Origin: Diphasiastrum complanatum
Taxonomy: Eukaryota > Streptophyta > Lycopodiopsida > Lycopodiales > Lycopodiaceae
Reading direction: 5' to 3'
Length of the DNA stretch: 64,000 nt
Assembly: GCA_029204225.1 (NCBI GenBank)
Contig: CM055099.1
Span: 59,687,510-59,751,509 of the forward strand
A program made the translations under genes and the position numbers. The notes beneath the pieces are model-generated. The model searched no databases, was not told the origin of the DNA, and saw only the letters and a program-made list of their open reading frames with translations. Positions 12,028 to 22,208 of the stretch are shown piece after piece. Numbering within the stretch: position 1 is the stretch's first letter; every line of letters begins with the position of its first letter.

Positions 12028-12033
12028 CACGTG
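12028..12033. promoter_or_regulatory. G-box CACGTG (distal)
   Basis: The context ACACGTGGCGTCA is also an ABRE-like element. G-boxes are bound by bZIP (HY5-type) and bHLH (PIF-type) factors in plants. It lies about 1.48 kb before the cryptochrome start codon. Functional use is inferred. Confidence 0.4.
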
Positions 12034-12126
12034 GCGTCACTGGCCCGAGCCATCTTAGTGCCCATCAAAAATTTTCTCAAGCACATAAAATGGGATAATA
12101 TCTCAAGCTGCCTAAACTCCACATCG

Positions 12127-12130
<4 letters not shown>

Positions 12131-12174
<44 letters not shown>
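12131..12174. repeat. (TG)n microsatellite
   Basis: About 22 uninterrupted TG repeats. Small ORFs on both strands here are artefacts of this repeat. Confidence 0.95.
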
Positions 12175-12178
<4 letters not shown>

Positions 12179-12242
12179 CGCGCCCCCACGGGCACAAAGT
12201 TTTATGACAAAAAGAATTAAAACGTGTGGTTAGGAATGAACC

Positions 12243-12270
12243 GGGCACTGGCTGGGCCCAACCAGTGCCC
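12243..12270. other. Short perfect hairpin upstream of cryptochrome
   Basis: GGGCACTGG and its complement CCAGTGCCC are separated by about 10 bases, giving a 9-bp GC-rich stem. It could be a cruciform, a relic transposon end or chance. No terminator-type role is expected in a plant. Confidence 0.5.
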
Positions 12271-12352
12271 AACCTAATGCCTGGCTTTAGGACATGCAGC
12301 TTTCTATAGTTTGACAGCACAAGGTAGTCTGAGTCTTATTCGTTGGATTTTT

Positions 12353-12376
12353 GCCACGTGGCGCACATTTCACGTG
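12353..12376. promoter_or_regulatory. Paired G-boxes upstream of cryptochrome
   Basis: A perfect palindrome GCCACGTGGC (12353-12362) and a second CACGTG (12371-12376) lie 16 bp apart between cores. Closely spaced G-boxes are typical of light-regulated plant promoters. They lie about 1.14 kb upstream of the start codon and, if a leader intron or long leader exists, could be close to the transcription start. This is inferred from motif only. Confidence 0.5.
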
Positions 12377-12831
12377 GGCTGTTTCGAGGGACTAGCGTGG
12401 CAAAATCGTAACGCTTATGGTGAGATCCAACGGTGACGAGCTTTAAGTTTTATCGGGCCGATAAGAAATTCCTGCTCCATCCATCGTACTGCTTCCTTTT
12501 CCGATTCTGGATCCGAAATTTATGGTGATGATAAAACGAGCAGAGCTGTTTTTGGGCCTGTTTTTGGTTGGCTATGGCGGATGCTCCCATTATTATTGTG
12601 AATAGTCGACTACGTCTCTCTCACTCTCAGTCTGTGCAGTGCTGTGCGGTGCAGAGGTAGGCTCAAGCATATGGTACTGCTGCAAACAAAGAAGATGATC
12701 GTACAACGTAAATTGAAACGTTTAACGTATCAGCGTAAGGTTTTCCCTGGGTAAGGAATCGTGATCATTGTGAATTGATAAGATCCGAAACTAGCTGGTA
12801 GATAGATAGTGGTATATTCGTGTTTTATCTT

Positions 12832-13090
12832 ATCTTTGAGAGTAGCTGTGGAAGAGAGGCTGTATTATCTGAAGGAGGTTTTCGTATCGGGCAAGATAGA
12901 GGAGCTCCTGGTAGATTATATGAATCCGAATTGTCTCTGCAATTTATCTGATCTTTGAGAGTATCTGAGGAGGAAAGTCTGTATTATCTGAAGGAGGTGT
13001 TCCTATCGGGCAAGATAGTGGAGCGCCTGATAATTGATATGAATATTCTGCAATTTATCTGATCTTTGTATTATTTAAAGGAGGTGTTTG
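12832..13090 (+). repeat. Tandem repeat in cryptochrome leader/promoter
   Basis: Two full copies and one partial copy follow one another, starting with ATCTTTG at 12832, 12951 and 13062. Shared segments include CTGTATTATCTGAAGGAGG and ATCGGGCAAGATAG. The periods are about 119 and 111 bp. The third copy retains only the first portion. The array lies 420-680 bp before the start codon. Confidence 0.85.
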
Positions 13091-13338
13091 GTTCTTGAAT
13101 AGATGCCTTGATGATACTTCGTATCATAAAGCGTTGCTTTCTGTCTAGCTTTGTCGATAATGTAAATATTTCTTTGTGGACTGCTCTGAGCATGCTCGTT
13201 TCTTTAACGCTGTGTTCCCTAGATGCGTATGTACTAGTCTGAGAAAAGGCTTTGCTGAAATAATTCAGTTAGCAGTTGCAATGGAAAAACAACATTTTGG
13301 CCTGAATCAGCTTGTCATGTCAATCTTGAAGAATCCGT

Positions 13339-13542
13339 TTGCGCACTTATTATAGGCATACGGACCTCTTCAACTCTTATGCTCCTTTTTCATGTCGTCT
13401 AACATCGATATGTTCCTTTTCATCTCAGTCTAGAACGAAAGATCGATTATCACACAATGACACGACACAGTACAGCTTAAGAGACAATAACAATATCTTT
13501 ACTATCGATAATGTCAGCTTCGCCTACCGTGGTATGGCTTAG
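13339..13542 (+). other. Possible upstream ORF overlapping the cryptochrome start
   Basis: A 67-codon ORF begins 172 bp before the cryptochrome ATG in another frame and ends 32 bp after it. If the transcript begins upstream of 13339, scanning ribosomes would meet this ATG first and pass the main start. The peptide has no recognisable domain. A leader intron could remove it. Confidence 0.35.
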
Positions 13543-16500
13543 GAGGGACCTGAGGGTTGAGGATAATCCTGCACTCGTGGCAGCCGCCAGAGCAGGTCCT
13601 GTGGTTCCCGTCTACATCTGGTGTCCGAATGAAGAAGGCCAGTTTCATCCTGGTCGAGTTTCGCGGTGGTGGTTGAAGCAGAGTCTAATCCATCTTGGCT
13701 CCTCACTGAGAAGTCTAGGTTCTTCCTTGATTCTGAGGAAGGCTAACGATACTTTAGAGGTTCTTCAAGAAATCGTCCAAGCAACTGGCGCGAAAAGTGT
13801 TTTCTATAACCATTTATATGGTCAGTACTGTTTGCTGCAAAATTTTCCTCATAGAACCACGTTGACTCATTTTGCACATAGGTATTTGTCGCACAAGTTT
13901 ATTACGTACATTCAGAACTTATTTCTCTTTTCTTTACTGCGAGTTGTCTCAAGTTAAAAAAAGGAAAAAAAAATTAGATTCCCTTTACGCTGCGGCCACA
14001 GTGCCACTCATTAGTTAGCAGTGACCCTTGAATTTTTCTAGATGAAGGTTTTCTTAGATTTTGGTTTCATTATTCTCTTGAAAGAGCATAACCTGTTTGC
14101 GGTTGAAGACAACTCTTTGTTTTAGTACGCTATGTTCGCTAGTTGATCGCAGATCGGTTGGTTTATTTCAGATTGTTGATCTAAATTCTATACATATGGT
14201 CATGTTTCACAGATCCGGTATCATTAGTACGGGATCATCGAGTCAAGCAAGGGCTTTATCAACATGGAATCTCTGTCCGCACATTCAACGGAGACCTGCT
14301 GTACGAGCCATGGGAGATCTGCAACGATGCACAGCAAACTTTTACAAGCTTTGAAGATTACTGGAGCAAGTGTATGAGTATGCCTTTCGAACCCGAGGCT
14401 CCACTGCTACCTCCAAGACGTTTAATCTCCGTTTCAAGTGAGTTTCTTCTCTTTGAAGTTTGCCCAAACTAGACCGAAAGATTGAAGTCAATGCTGTAAG
14501 AATTTTGCTTTGAATCTGCTCTCGTGTGTTGTGCTGTGTTGGTGTACAGAGATTGGGGCGGGCTTGCCCGCCCAGGTACAATTCCCCAGCCACGCCCGGC
14601 GTGATACCCCAGTGGGTGTAAGGCTTCTTTAACATAAAAAAAAAAAACGACACTTGGCAGTTAATATTTGTAACCTTTTAACCCTGCGTAGCTAGTACTA
14701 AGAGCTTTTCTTTTTTGGCAGTGTTGGAACTTGGGAGAAAGGGAAGAAATTGGCTAAAATTCTTAAACTCCCTTGTAGAGTAGATTTAAAAACTGTCTCT
14801 ATTTTGTGCTACCTTAAAAAGCGTGAGCACTTCCTAAAAAGTCCGATACCACCCAGAAGATGCGTGAGCAGTGAGCACCCAAAGACTCGCACCAAGGTCC
14901 AAGACACAGCATTTGCTTCAGTATCTCTTTCAGTGGCAATTGCTAGTTACACCTACTATCTCGCTTAAGGCTGGATCGACATGACTATTTCCATGCTCAC
15001 CACCTGCCCCCTCACCCGTGCACTGCATCACCCTGCGTCATCTTTCCACCTGAGAGACGCGTTCTCTCCCTGATTTCTGAAAAACTTGCAAACCCTCTCT
15101 CGCCGTTCAGCAATCCGTGCTGTTGAGAAACGTCACTCTGTCCGGGTAAGGGGGGGAAACATGGAAAAGTGCTCTAAGACCAGGCCCATGGCCAGTGACT
15201 CTATCCATCCATGGGAAGGTTCTGCCCCCTTGAAAAGGATCAAAAGCCTGCTCTAGCGAAGATTGGCTTCAGACGGCCTTTCTACCCACCCTCTCAATGC
15301 CGTCAACTCCTGAAATGTGAACTGCTGCCAGTCTGTGTTTCCTGTCCATGGGGATGTGCTCTAACCCCACCTCCCCCCTTCTAAGAGAGCCTTTCCATGT
15401 TCACCCCCGCACCCGCGCAGAGTGGCGCAAGGCAACAGCACGGGTTGCTCAACGGGTGAGAGGGTTTGCAAGTTTTCCAGAAATCAGCTCTTGGACACCC
15501 ATTCTCTCAGGTGGAAAGATGAGGTAGGGTGACGCACAGCGCCGGTGAGGGGGCGAGCATGGAAAGGGCCTCTAAGGGGGGCCACCAGTTAAGGCTTGCA
15601 GAAGTAGCAGCTCAGATACAATGTTGAAAGAAACAAGAGCAGCTTTGATACCACCCTAGGAAAGTGGGTCCACTAGCAGAGGATTCTAATACCGCCTGGA
15701 TATTCCAAGCCAGTTGCCAAATGCATGCGTACCCCAGCAATCGGTACTAGGGTACACCAACACGTTCTCTAACATCTCATTAAGTATAGTCCATTCTATC
15801 TGCTCCATTTGTTTATGGGACAAATGAGGCTTTTTATCCTCCACATGGCAGGTGTGTTGCTACACCTCCAACATTATGCATGTGACATGCACCTGATGAC
15901 ACTTTAAAATTGCAATGTATATTCTGTACTATACAGACTGTCAAAGACCTTTTTGCTTGGACCTAAATTTAATGATTACGAAGCCATGTGAATTAAACTT
16001 AAGTAATTATATTTTCAGTGTATGTTTGAATATCATACTAGCCTTAAAATCGGCATCTTTTTTTGGCTTAAACGTTGGTACATTTTCCATGGCTCATCTG
16101 CATTATCCTGCTAGTTGTGTCTCTCATTAATTTACCATGTCTCTGTTCTGAATGCAAACATGTTGTTTTATACTATCATAACATAAACAGCAACAGCAAT
16201 CAATTAAGATCATTCAGCTTTATAAAAAAAATGGACTCCTTACACTTGCTTGAAGAAGTGTGCTCTGAAAAGATAACTTAAGAGTAGTCTATATCTTTCT
16301 CATTACCTCTATGTGGTCCTGGATTTCTAGCAAAGCATGATTGTATATGAACTTGCAGTTGCATATGTTGTGACATGCATATGTGCACTTAAATTTTTGG
16401 TACATTGTTTTGCTATCATCCTTTATGAAAATGGCACTAAATTGTATGCCAACCATCCTATGTTGTGTGCTACAAATGTCTGTATTTCCAGGTTCTGCTG

Positions 16501-19449
16501 TCTAGACAGACATTTCAAATATCATTGACTTTGTTGCACCCATGCTGGTATAAGGACTAGTAGAAATTTAATTAGCATGTTGAAAGTTGTAGATCAATGA
16601 CTTTTAATATGCTTGAAGTTTTTCCCAGGTCCGGATGCTTTATCACAGATGTCAGTAGAATATTTTTCAGGCTAGCCTAATAAAATACCCACCGTACTAG
16701 AATCAGCCTGATAAGGATTACAGGAAGAAAACTACAGATTTTAGATTTATAACTACAACACGTGAATTTCCAAGACACCTACCATTTTGAGATTACATAA
16801 TTGAAATGTTAATCAGAGCAATTGGCTATCACGAGCTCTGCAGATTTGTTGAGAGCAAAGGTAGTTGCAGAATCTAGTCTCTAGATAGTCCGATACATCC
16901 CACTGCTCTTTTTTATCTATGTATGGGAATCAACTATGTCGTACTAATATCTTGGTTGAATATATTGTGGAGTCTGTCAGATAAATATGAGCAGACACCA
17001 CGGTTCATGCCAACTGTGGTGTGTCCTCTCACTGAAATTATTCATGTGATGCGGAGAAAAATTATGCCAGGTTCATAAATGAGATTTCGTATGGTATTTC
17101 CTTTATGGCCTGGTTATGGCAACTTTGCTGATGCTATGGTAACTATCTAAATTGTTTTCCTTTTTTCTTTCCTGGATCATATACACATGCTCTTCTCTGG
17201 TTCTTTTATCAATCTCCAAGTGATCATCATTCTTTGATTCACTATCAACTTTTCTATAGTAACTATTTAATCTTTAACTTGTCTATACTAATTATTAAAT
17301 CGTATGTTTCCCTTTTGGATTACCTAGATGACAAACCTTTGGTCTCCATTGGTTCTTCCAATAGTTCCAAAGCTATTTTTATGCTTTCAACTCCTGGAAT
17401 TAGAACAGATGTTTAAATGTATAGACATGAAACAGTCAGCACATGTCCATTCTGGTCACAGGCGAAACACCAACCTTGTCGATTGAGGAGTTAGGACTTG
17501 AAGACACTTTGGAGAAGAGCAGTAATGCCCTTCTTGCCCGGGCCTGGACCCCTGGTTGGAGTCATGCTGACCAAGCTTTAGAAAGATTCCTCTCAGGCCC
17601 CTTGGCTGAGTATGCTGCAAGTAGGGAGAAGGCTGACAGTACAACGACTTCGATGTTATCACCTCATCTGCATTTCGGAGAGTTAAGTGTCCGAAAAATA
17701 TTTCATGGCGTCAGAATGAAACAAGTCTTGTGGGTTAAAGAGGATAAGGTGCTAGCTAATCAAAGTGCAAACCTGTTCCTCAGAGCTATCGGTCTACGAG
17801 AATATTCACGATATTTGTGTTTCAATTTTCCATTTACACATGAGCGCTCCCTTTTGGCAAATTTGAAGTCTTTTCCATGGCGAATAGATGAAGGTTATTT
17901 CAAGGCTTGGCGACAAGGTCGCACAGGCTACCCACTGGTAGATGCTGGGATGCGTGAACTTTGGGCGACTGGATGGCTACATGATCGGATACGTGTAGTA
18001 GTTTCCAGTTTTTGTGTCAAGTTTCTTCAGCTTCCATGGCGCTGGGGCATGAAATATTTTTGGGACACACTTTTGGATGCAGATTTGGAGAGTGATATAC
18101 TTGGATGGCAATACATTTCAGGCAGTCTGCCTGATGGCTATGAACTAGATCGGATGGAGAATCCTCAGGTATGTTTCTGATTTGGCAGTTCTTTTACTTA
18201 AACCATATTGAGCATGCAGCTGGTAGAATCATTATACTGGAGATTCTTTCTTTTCTTTTTGTTGTTTCTGTGACATTGCCTGATGGTTTCTGGGACAAAG
18301 CAGATTGAAGGATACAAATTGGATCCAGAAGGAGAGTACGTGAGAAAGTGGCTTCCAGAGCTATCTAGACTGCCAACAGACTGGATCCATCATCCATGGG
18401 ATGCCCCACCAAGTGTACTACTGGCTGCTGGGGTTGAGCTTGGATGCAATTATCCTAGACCAATTGTTGAAATTGCAGCAGCTCGAGAGCGCCTTCAACA
18501 AGCCCTTGCTGAGATGTGGAGACGTGAGGAAGCCTTGAAGACTTCTACAGAAAATGGGTTGCAGGAAGATTCATGTGACAATATTAATGTCCCTTCAATG
18601 AATCATAGATTGTTTCAAAATGTCCATGAAGGTCCAAATGATGAGAGGAATAGAGAAATCTCTTCGGGTAGCTCTCGACGAGATCAACTGGTCCCAATAA
18701 TCTGTCGTAACAGTCCCGTACAGCCTATGGCCACCGATTTAGTTTCCACAGCAGCTGCTGCAGAGCAAGAACAGGGACCTCCCCTTCTTTCATCACAAGG
18801 GCCAGAGCACTCGCCTTCCCATCTGCCAGAAGTTTCTAGACAAGATATTGCACCACCACCTTTAGCACAAGTTGATAACTCAACGGCTGAATCTTCATCT
18901 TCAAACCCTCTAGGAGCAAATGACAAGAATCATGCTGGGACTGCTCCAATCTGGTCTCAGCAAGTATTGCAATCTCAGCAAGAAGAAGCTCGATTATCCT
19001 TTTTGACCGATATAAATTGCGGAGTTTCTTACAGAAGACAGCTTCAATCTTCACGGACGGTCCATAGTTCCATGTCTATCCACAAGGTGAAGTATGTCCA
19101 ACTAAATTTTGAGTGAGAATTCACAATTCTGATCTGGAAAACTACTGCTTCGCTGGATTTTCTTGAAATTTATTGTGAGTTTACCCTCTTGAATGAAAGT
19201 TGCGTCATCCTTCCCAGTAACTTTAGTTTGCTGTTCCCAAGTATTAGACCTTGTCTGAACATCTGTTTAAAGTTAATGTTCCTTTGTTCAGTTCAGAGAG
19301 CATGAAGGGTGTTTCGTATCCGACATATATTTTGGTTGTTATAGTTTACTTTAGCATCTCTACATGTGCAGGGAGAAAAGAAGGGCAGTGAATCAGGGAG
19401 GCACAAGTACCTCAGACCAACAAAGCGGCAAGCTGTTGTTGATAACTAA
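13511..19449 (+). CDS. CRY: Plant cryptochrome (CRY1/CRY2-type blue-light receptor), five exons
   Basis: Exons are 13511-13820, 14213-14437, 17462-18168, 18304-19086 and 19372-19449. All introns are GT...AG, phases agree, and the joined frame is 2103 nt (700 residues plus TAA). Arabidopsis CRY1 has 681. It binds FAD (and probably a pterin) and signals blue light in the nucleus and cytosol. The photolyase-like part spans about residues 1-490: VVWLRRDLRVEDNPAL at the start, the FAD-domain run FKAWRQGRTGYPLVDAGMR, Trp318/Trp371/Trp394 matching the photoreduction triad and Asp390 matching the FAD-adjacent Asp of Arabidopsis CRY1. The C-terminal extension keeps DQLVP (541-545) and STAES (607-611), the DAS motifs of plant cryptochromes rather than photolyases. 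The start is the first ATG of the conserved N-terminus. Without the last splice the protein would end ten residues after exon 4. Confidence 0.93.
14530..14652 (+). mobile_element. Possible SINE-like insertion in cryptochrome intron 2
   Basis: A compact GC-rich block contains the self-complementary GGGCGGGCTTGCCCGCCC, a GGTACAATTCCCC segment resembling a Pol III B box, and ends in a run of 12 A. This is the look of a short retroposed element. No target duplication was found, so the call is weak. Confidence 0.3.
14988..15575. repeat. Large inverted repeat (foldback) in cryptochrome intron 2
   Basis: The left arm (about 14988-15180) is matched in reverse complement by the right arm (about 15381-15575). 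Shared stretches include CATCTTTCCACCTGAGAGA, ACTTGCAAACCCTCTC and CCGTGCTGTTG. The arms are about 190 bp, similar but not identical, and separated by about 200 bp. It is probably a foldback/MITE-type insertion. Transcribed with the gene, it could form a long hairpin. Confidence 0.8.
15576..17461 (+). other. Remainder of cryptochrome intron 2
   Basis: AT-rich, no ORF supported; ends in the acceptor CACAG at 17461 directly before exon 3. The whole intron is 3024 bp, long compared with the other three (392, 135 and 285 bp). Confidence 0.8.
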
Positions 19450-19527
19450 AAAAGCATGATGAAGGTGACCACATCCCCATGATATTTGTCACGGCCGCTT
19501 TAATTACTTGGGTGCTCCTAGAGATAT

Positions 19528-19915
19528 TTATCAAGCTTACTACCTAGTTGCATTGGAGTTATGATTGCTTGATTGCCTTCAAGAATGTCCTTGAATTCCA
19601 AGTCAGAGTGTAGCTTGGAGGTGATGATCTCATATTCCACTAAGTGTAAAAGCCCTATCACCTCTATTTGTTTGGGCTTGAAGCTGTCATATATGTATCA
19701 AGCTTAATACCTAGTCACGTTGGAGTTATGATTGCTTGATTGCCTTCAAGAAGGTCCTTGAATTTTCAAGTCAGAGCGTGGCTTGAAGGTGCTCACCTCA
19801 TATTTCACTTGAATTCTCAAGTCAGAGCGTGGCTTGAAGGTGATTATCTCATATTTCTCTATTTGTAAAAGCCTTACCACCTCTAGTTGTTTGAGCTTGA
19901 AGCTGTAAGACATGA
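19528..19915 (+). repeat. Tandem repeat just downstream of cryptochrome stop
   Basis: A unit of about 167 bp beginning TCAAGCTTAMTACCTAG is present at 19531 and 19698. The second copy contains a 51-bp internal duplication (GAATTYTCAAGTCAGAGCG at 19760 and 19811). It begins about 80 bp after the stop codon and so may lie in the 3' untranslated region. Confidence 0.85.
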
Positions 19916-19929
19916 TCTGACATTGATTT

Positions 19930-22095
19930 TTCTAGGATGTTTAGTAGTGATATTTAATGTTGTATAAGGGTTTTTCCTTGAGTCTTTTAAGTCGATTTGA
20001 CTATATGGATCCGGCAGAGGTTTTAACGTTTTCATGTACAGGTTAAATTCTTTTTATCTATCTTGAGTTTTACAAGTGCATGAGATGAACATTGATATGA
20101 TGTATATTATGGCTACAAAATGGTTTAGACTGACGGTTTCCCACAGCCATGAATGGGCAGCAGTGCTCGTGAAAAGCGACAAATACAAAGAACCCAATTG
20201 TTGAAATTCATTTTAGATTTATAGGTTTTTTATATGTTCAAAATCAGTTGATTCTAGTTACAAATTATAAGGTTTTATTTTAACCTTTTACCGATTCCAT
20301 AGTTGTTTTGTGGGTTTCCAATAAGGTTAGTTTGAAACATTTTTACAAGCACTGATGGGCAGCCTGAAGGGAGCTGCCCATTCCATTACCTAAATGGCAG
20401 ATGATGCCTTTTCCATGGTCTTCAATCCCTTCACTCTAGGTCAATTTTCAATGCTACCTAGCTCTGTGGCCTTCATCTCATTCTTCAGCCAAGGATCCTC
20501 GTATCTTTTAGGACATTGGCTGTCACATTCTGGGCCACACATCCACTGTATGTGGGAGAATGCAGACCAGGTCCCAAGCGTTGGCCCTTAAAAGCATTGC
20601 CCAGGCATTTGGCCCCAGCATGCTGCCAACGCACCATGTGGCACGGGCAAGAGCAGCAAATGCCGCCAAACTTTTGGTGAGCCTCAAAGTATTCAATTTT
20701 TTGTCGCACCAAATTTTTTTTGCAGGTTTCGAAATGAATCTACGTGTAGGCATAGGCACCCGAGCACGATCAGGCAACAGGATTTTGTGGTTCAAAACTC
20801 TCGAGCACAAGCAGGCCCATGAGCACCAAATTTTCGGTGAGCCTCCAAATTCACACACGCACGTTTTGAAAGAAGATGTATTATTTTGTAAGTTCTGTGA
20901 CAACTGAAAATACTTATGGGATAAAGAAACATGTGTCAATCTCACAGGCTTGGGCAGAAACTTTGTTCAGGTTTCTGTTGATAAAAAATTAATTTTTTAA
21001 TTAAAAAATTAACGTGTGGCTGTGAGCTCTGGCCAAAACTGGTGGGCAGTGCCTGCAAGATGCACGGCCCCCCGGCCTCATGTCTTAGAAGCACATCACT
21101 GGTTTGGGCCCAGCGCGTGCTTAGCTACACTTGTTTTTTTTGGGTGCTTGGTCATAATTTTTTTTTGCCCCTTCTGGGAATATGTGAAAACTGATGCCTG
21201 AGATTGCATGGTCGTCAAATTCCAGGTCTAGGCAAATTTAGATGGGTCAAATTTTTTGCAGGCTCCGGGAAGCCCACCACATGGGGCAGAATGATTGGGC
21301 CGGGCCCAAATGCCTGCATTCGTGAGTGCGTGCGTTTGAGGCCCATTGTCGGGGTCCAAACAACCTTGTGCGCACAAGGCTTGACTAGGAGGAAGAGGAT
21401 AACTCGACGAAAGTATGTTGGAGCTTAAGTCGATACACGTGTCTTGGTACCATTGTCCAAGCAATACCCTCTATTCTGCACTTTCGCAAGGGGGTGGCCC
21501 AAAAGTTTTGAGGTGCGCCTAGCCTAAACCTTTAGTAACAAAGACAAACTATCAAGCTAAACAAAGGTAAACCAAGGTTACAATATCTTAAGTAGCTCAA
21601 CTTACCTATAGAATACTTAATAGTGAATATAAAGCAATGTGGAATATCAAACCAAACTAAAGTTAGGGGTTAGAACTTTCTAACCTGTAACCTCTACGAA
21701 CTAGTACAAATAGCTTAGGGTAAACCTAGAGTTGAATCCAGTAGCTTAAGATAAAGAATCTAGCCTAATGCAACTAGCCTAGGGTAAAGCCTAACTTGTG
21801 GAATAGTTATTTTCCTTCTTCACTAGGAACCCTCACCCTAATGAATCTTTTGCATCATTTACAATATTCTCTATAAAGGCTTCCCTATTGGAACAATGGC
21901 CAAGAATTGAGCTCTATGTTGAGCTAGGGTTTTTTTTGGGGAGGGGGGATGGCCCCATATGCTAAAACCCCTGATCTCAACAATAAATTTCACCTCCTGA
22001 CCTAGTTTTGAGTCGGATGGTTTTTGTTGGTTAGTTTGGAAGGTAATTTACCATTGTTAATATACTCACGATTATCGTTATATTTCCCCCTACTT
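19930..22095. other. Intergenic, no gene seen
   Basis: The first part is AT-rich. At 20560-21340 GC-richer sequence contains repeated GCAC/GGCCC words and poly-T runs with several short ORFs on both strands, none with domain features. From 21480 on, CTAGCCTA-like words recur. Confidence 0.5.
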
Positions 22096-22208
22096 CATTA
22101 ACCTAGGTACCCAAGGGAGTTGGCTCAATTGGTTAGCTTGACATCCAAAGTTTCTTTGGTCTCAAGTTCGAGCCTTCCCTTGGAAACCAAGAAGCATTAA
22201 CCTAGGTA
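22096..22208 (+). mobile_element. Short tRNA-derived SINE with perfect 14-bp target duplication
   Basis: An 85-bp core is flanked on both sides by CATTAACCTAGGTA (22096-22109 and 22195-22208). Inside are a Pol III A box TGGCTCAATTGG (22121-22132) and a B box AAGTTCGAGCC (22164-22174), spaced as in a tRNA gene. The ends CCAAGGGA and TCCCTTGG pair like an acceptor stem, and CCAAAG/CTTTGG could form the anticodon-arm stem. The perfect duplication shows target-primed insertion. The body is very short, so it may be a tRNA retropseudogene rather than a full SINE. There is no A-tail beyond GAAACCAAGAAG-type sequence. Confidence 0.75.

Larger units (their letters stand above)
11641..12352. other. Upstream region of cryptochrome gene, no ORF supported
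   Basis: No coding sequence is supported. It carries a G-box at 12028-12033, a GT microsatellite and a strong short hairpin, listed separately. Confidence 0.5.

Noticed and set aside
12019-12320. ORFs with Val-Cys or Thr-His runs upstream of cryptochrome
   Set aside because: Microsatellite artefacts.
13821-13957. Extension of cryptochrome exon 1 to the ORF stop at 13957
   Set aside because: Conserved sequence stops at HLY; the donor after 13820 joined to 14213 restores the expected DPVSLVRDHR text.
20560-21430. Possible small genes in GC-richer intergenic DNA
   Set aside because: Short ORFs on both strands, no conserved motif, no splice-consistent extension.
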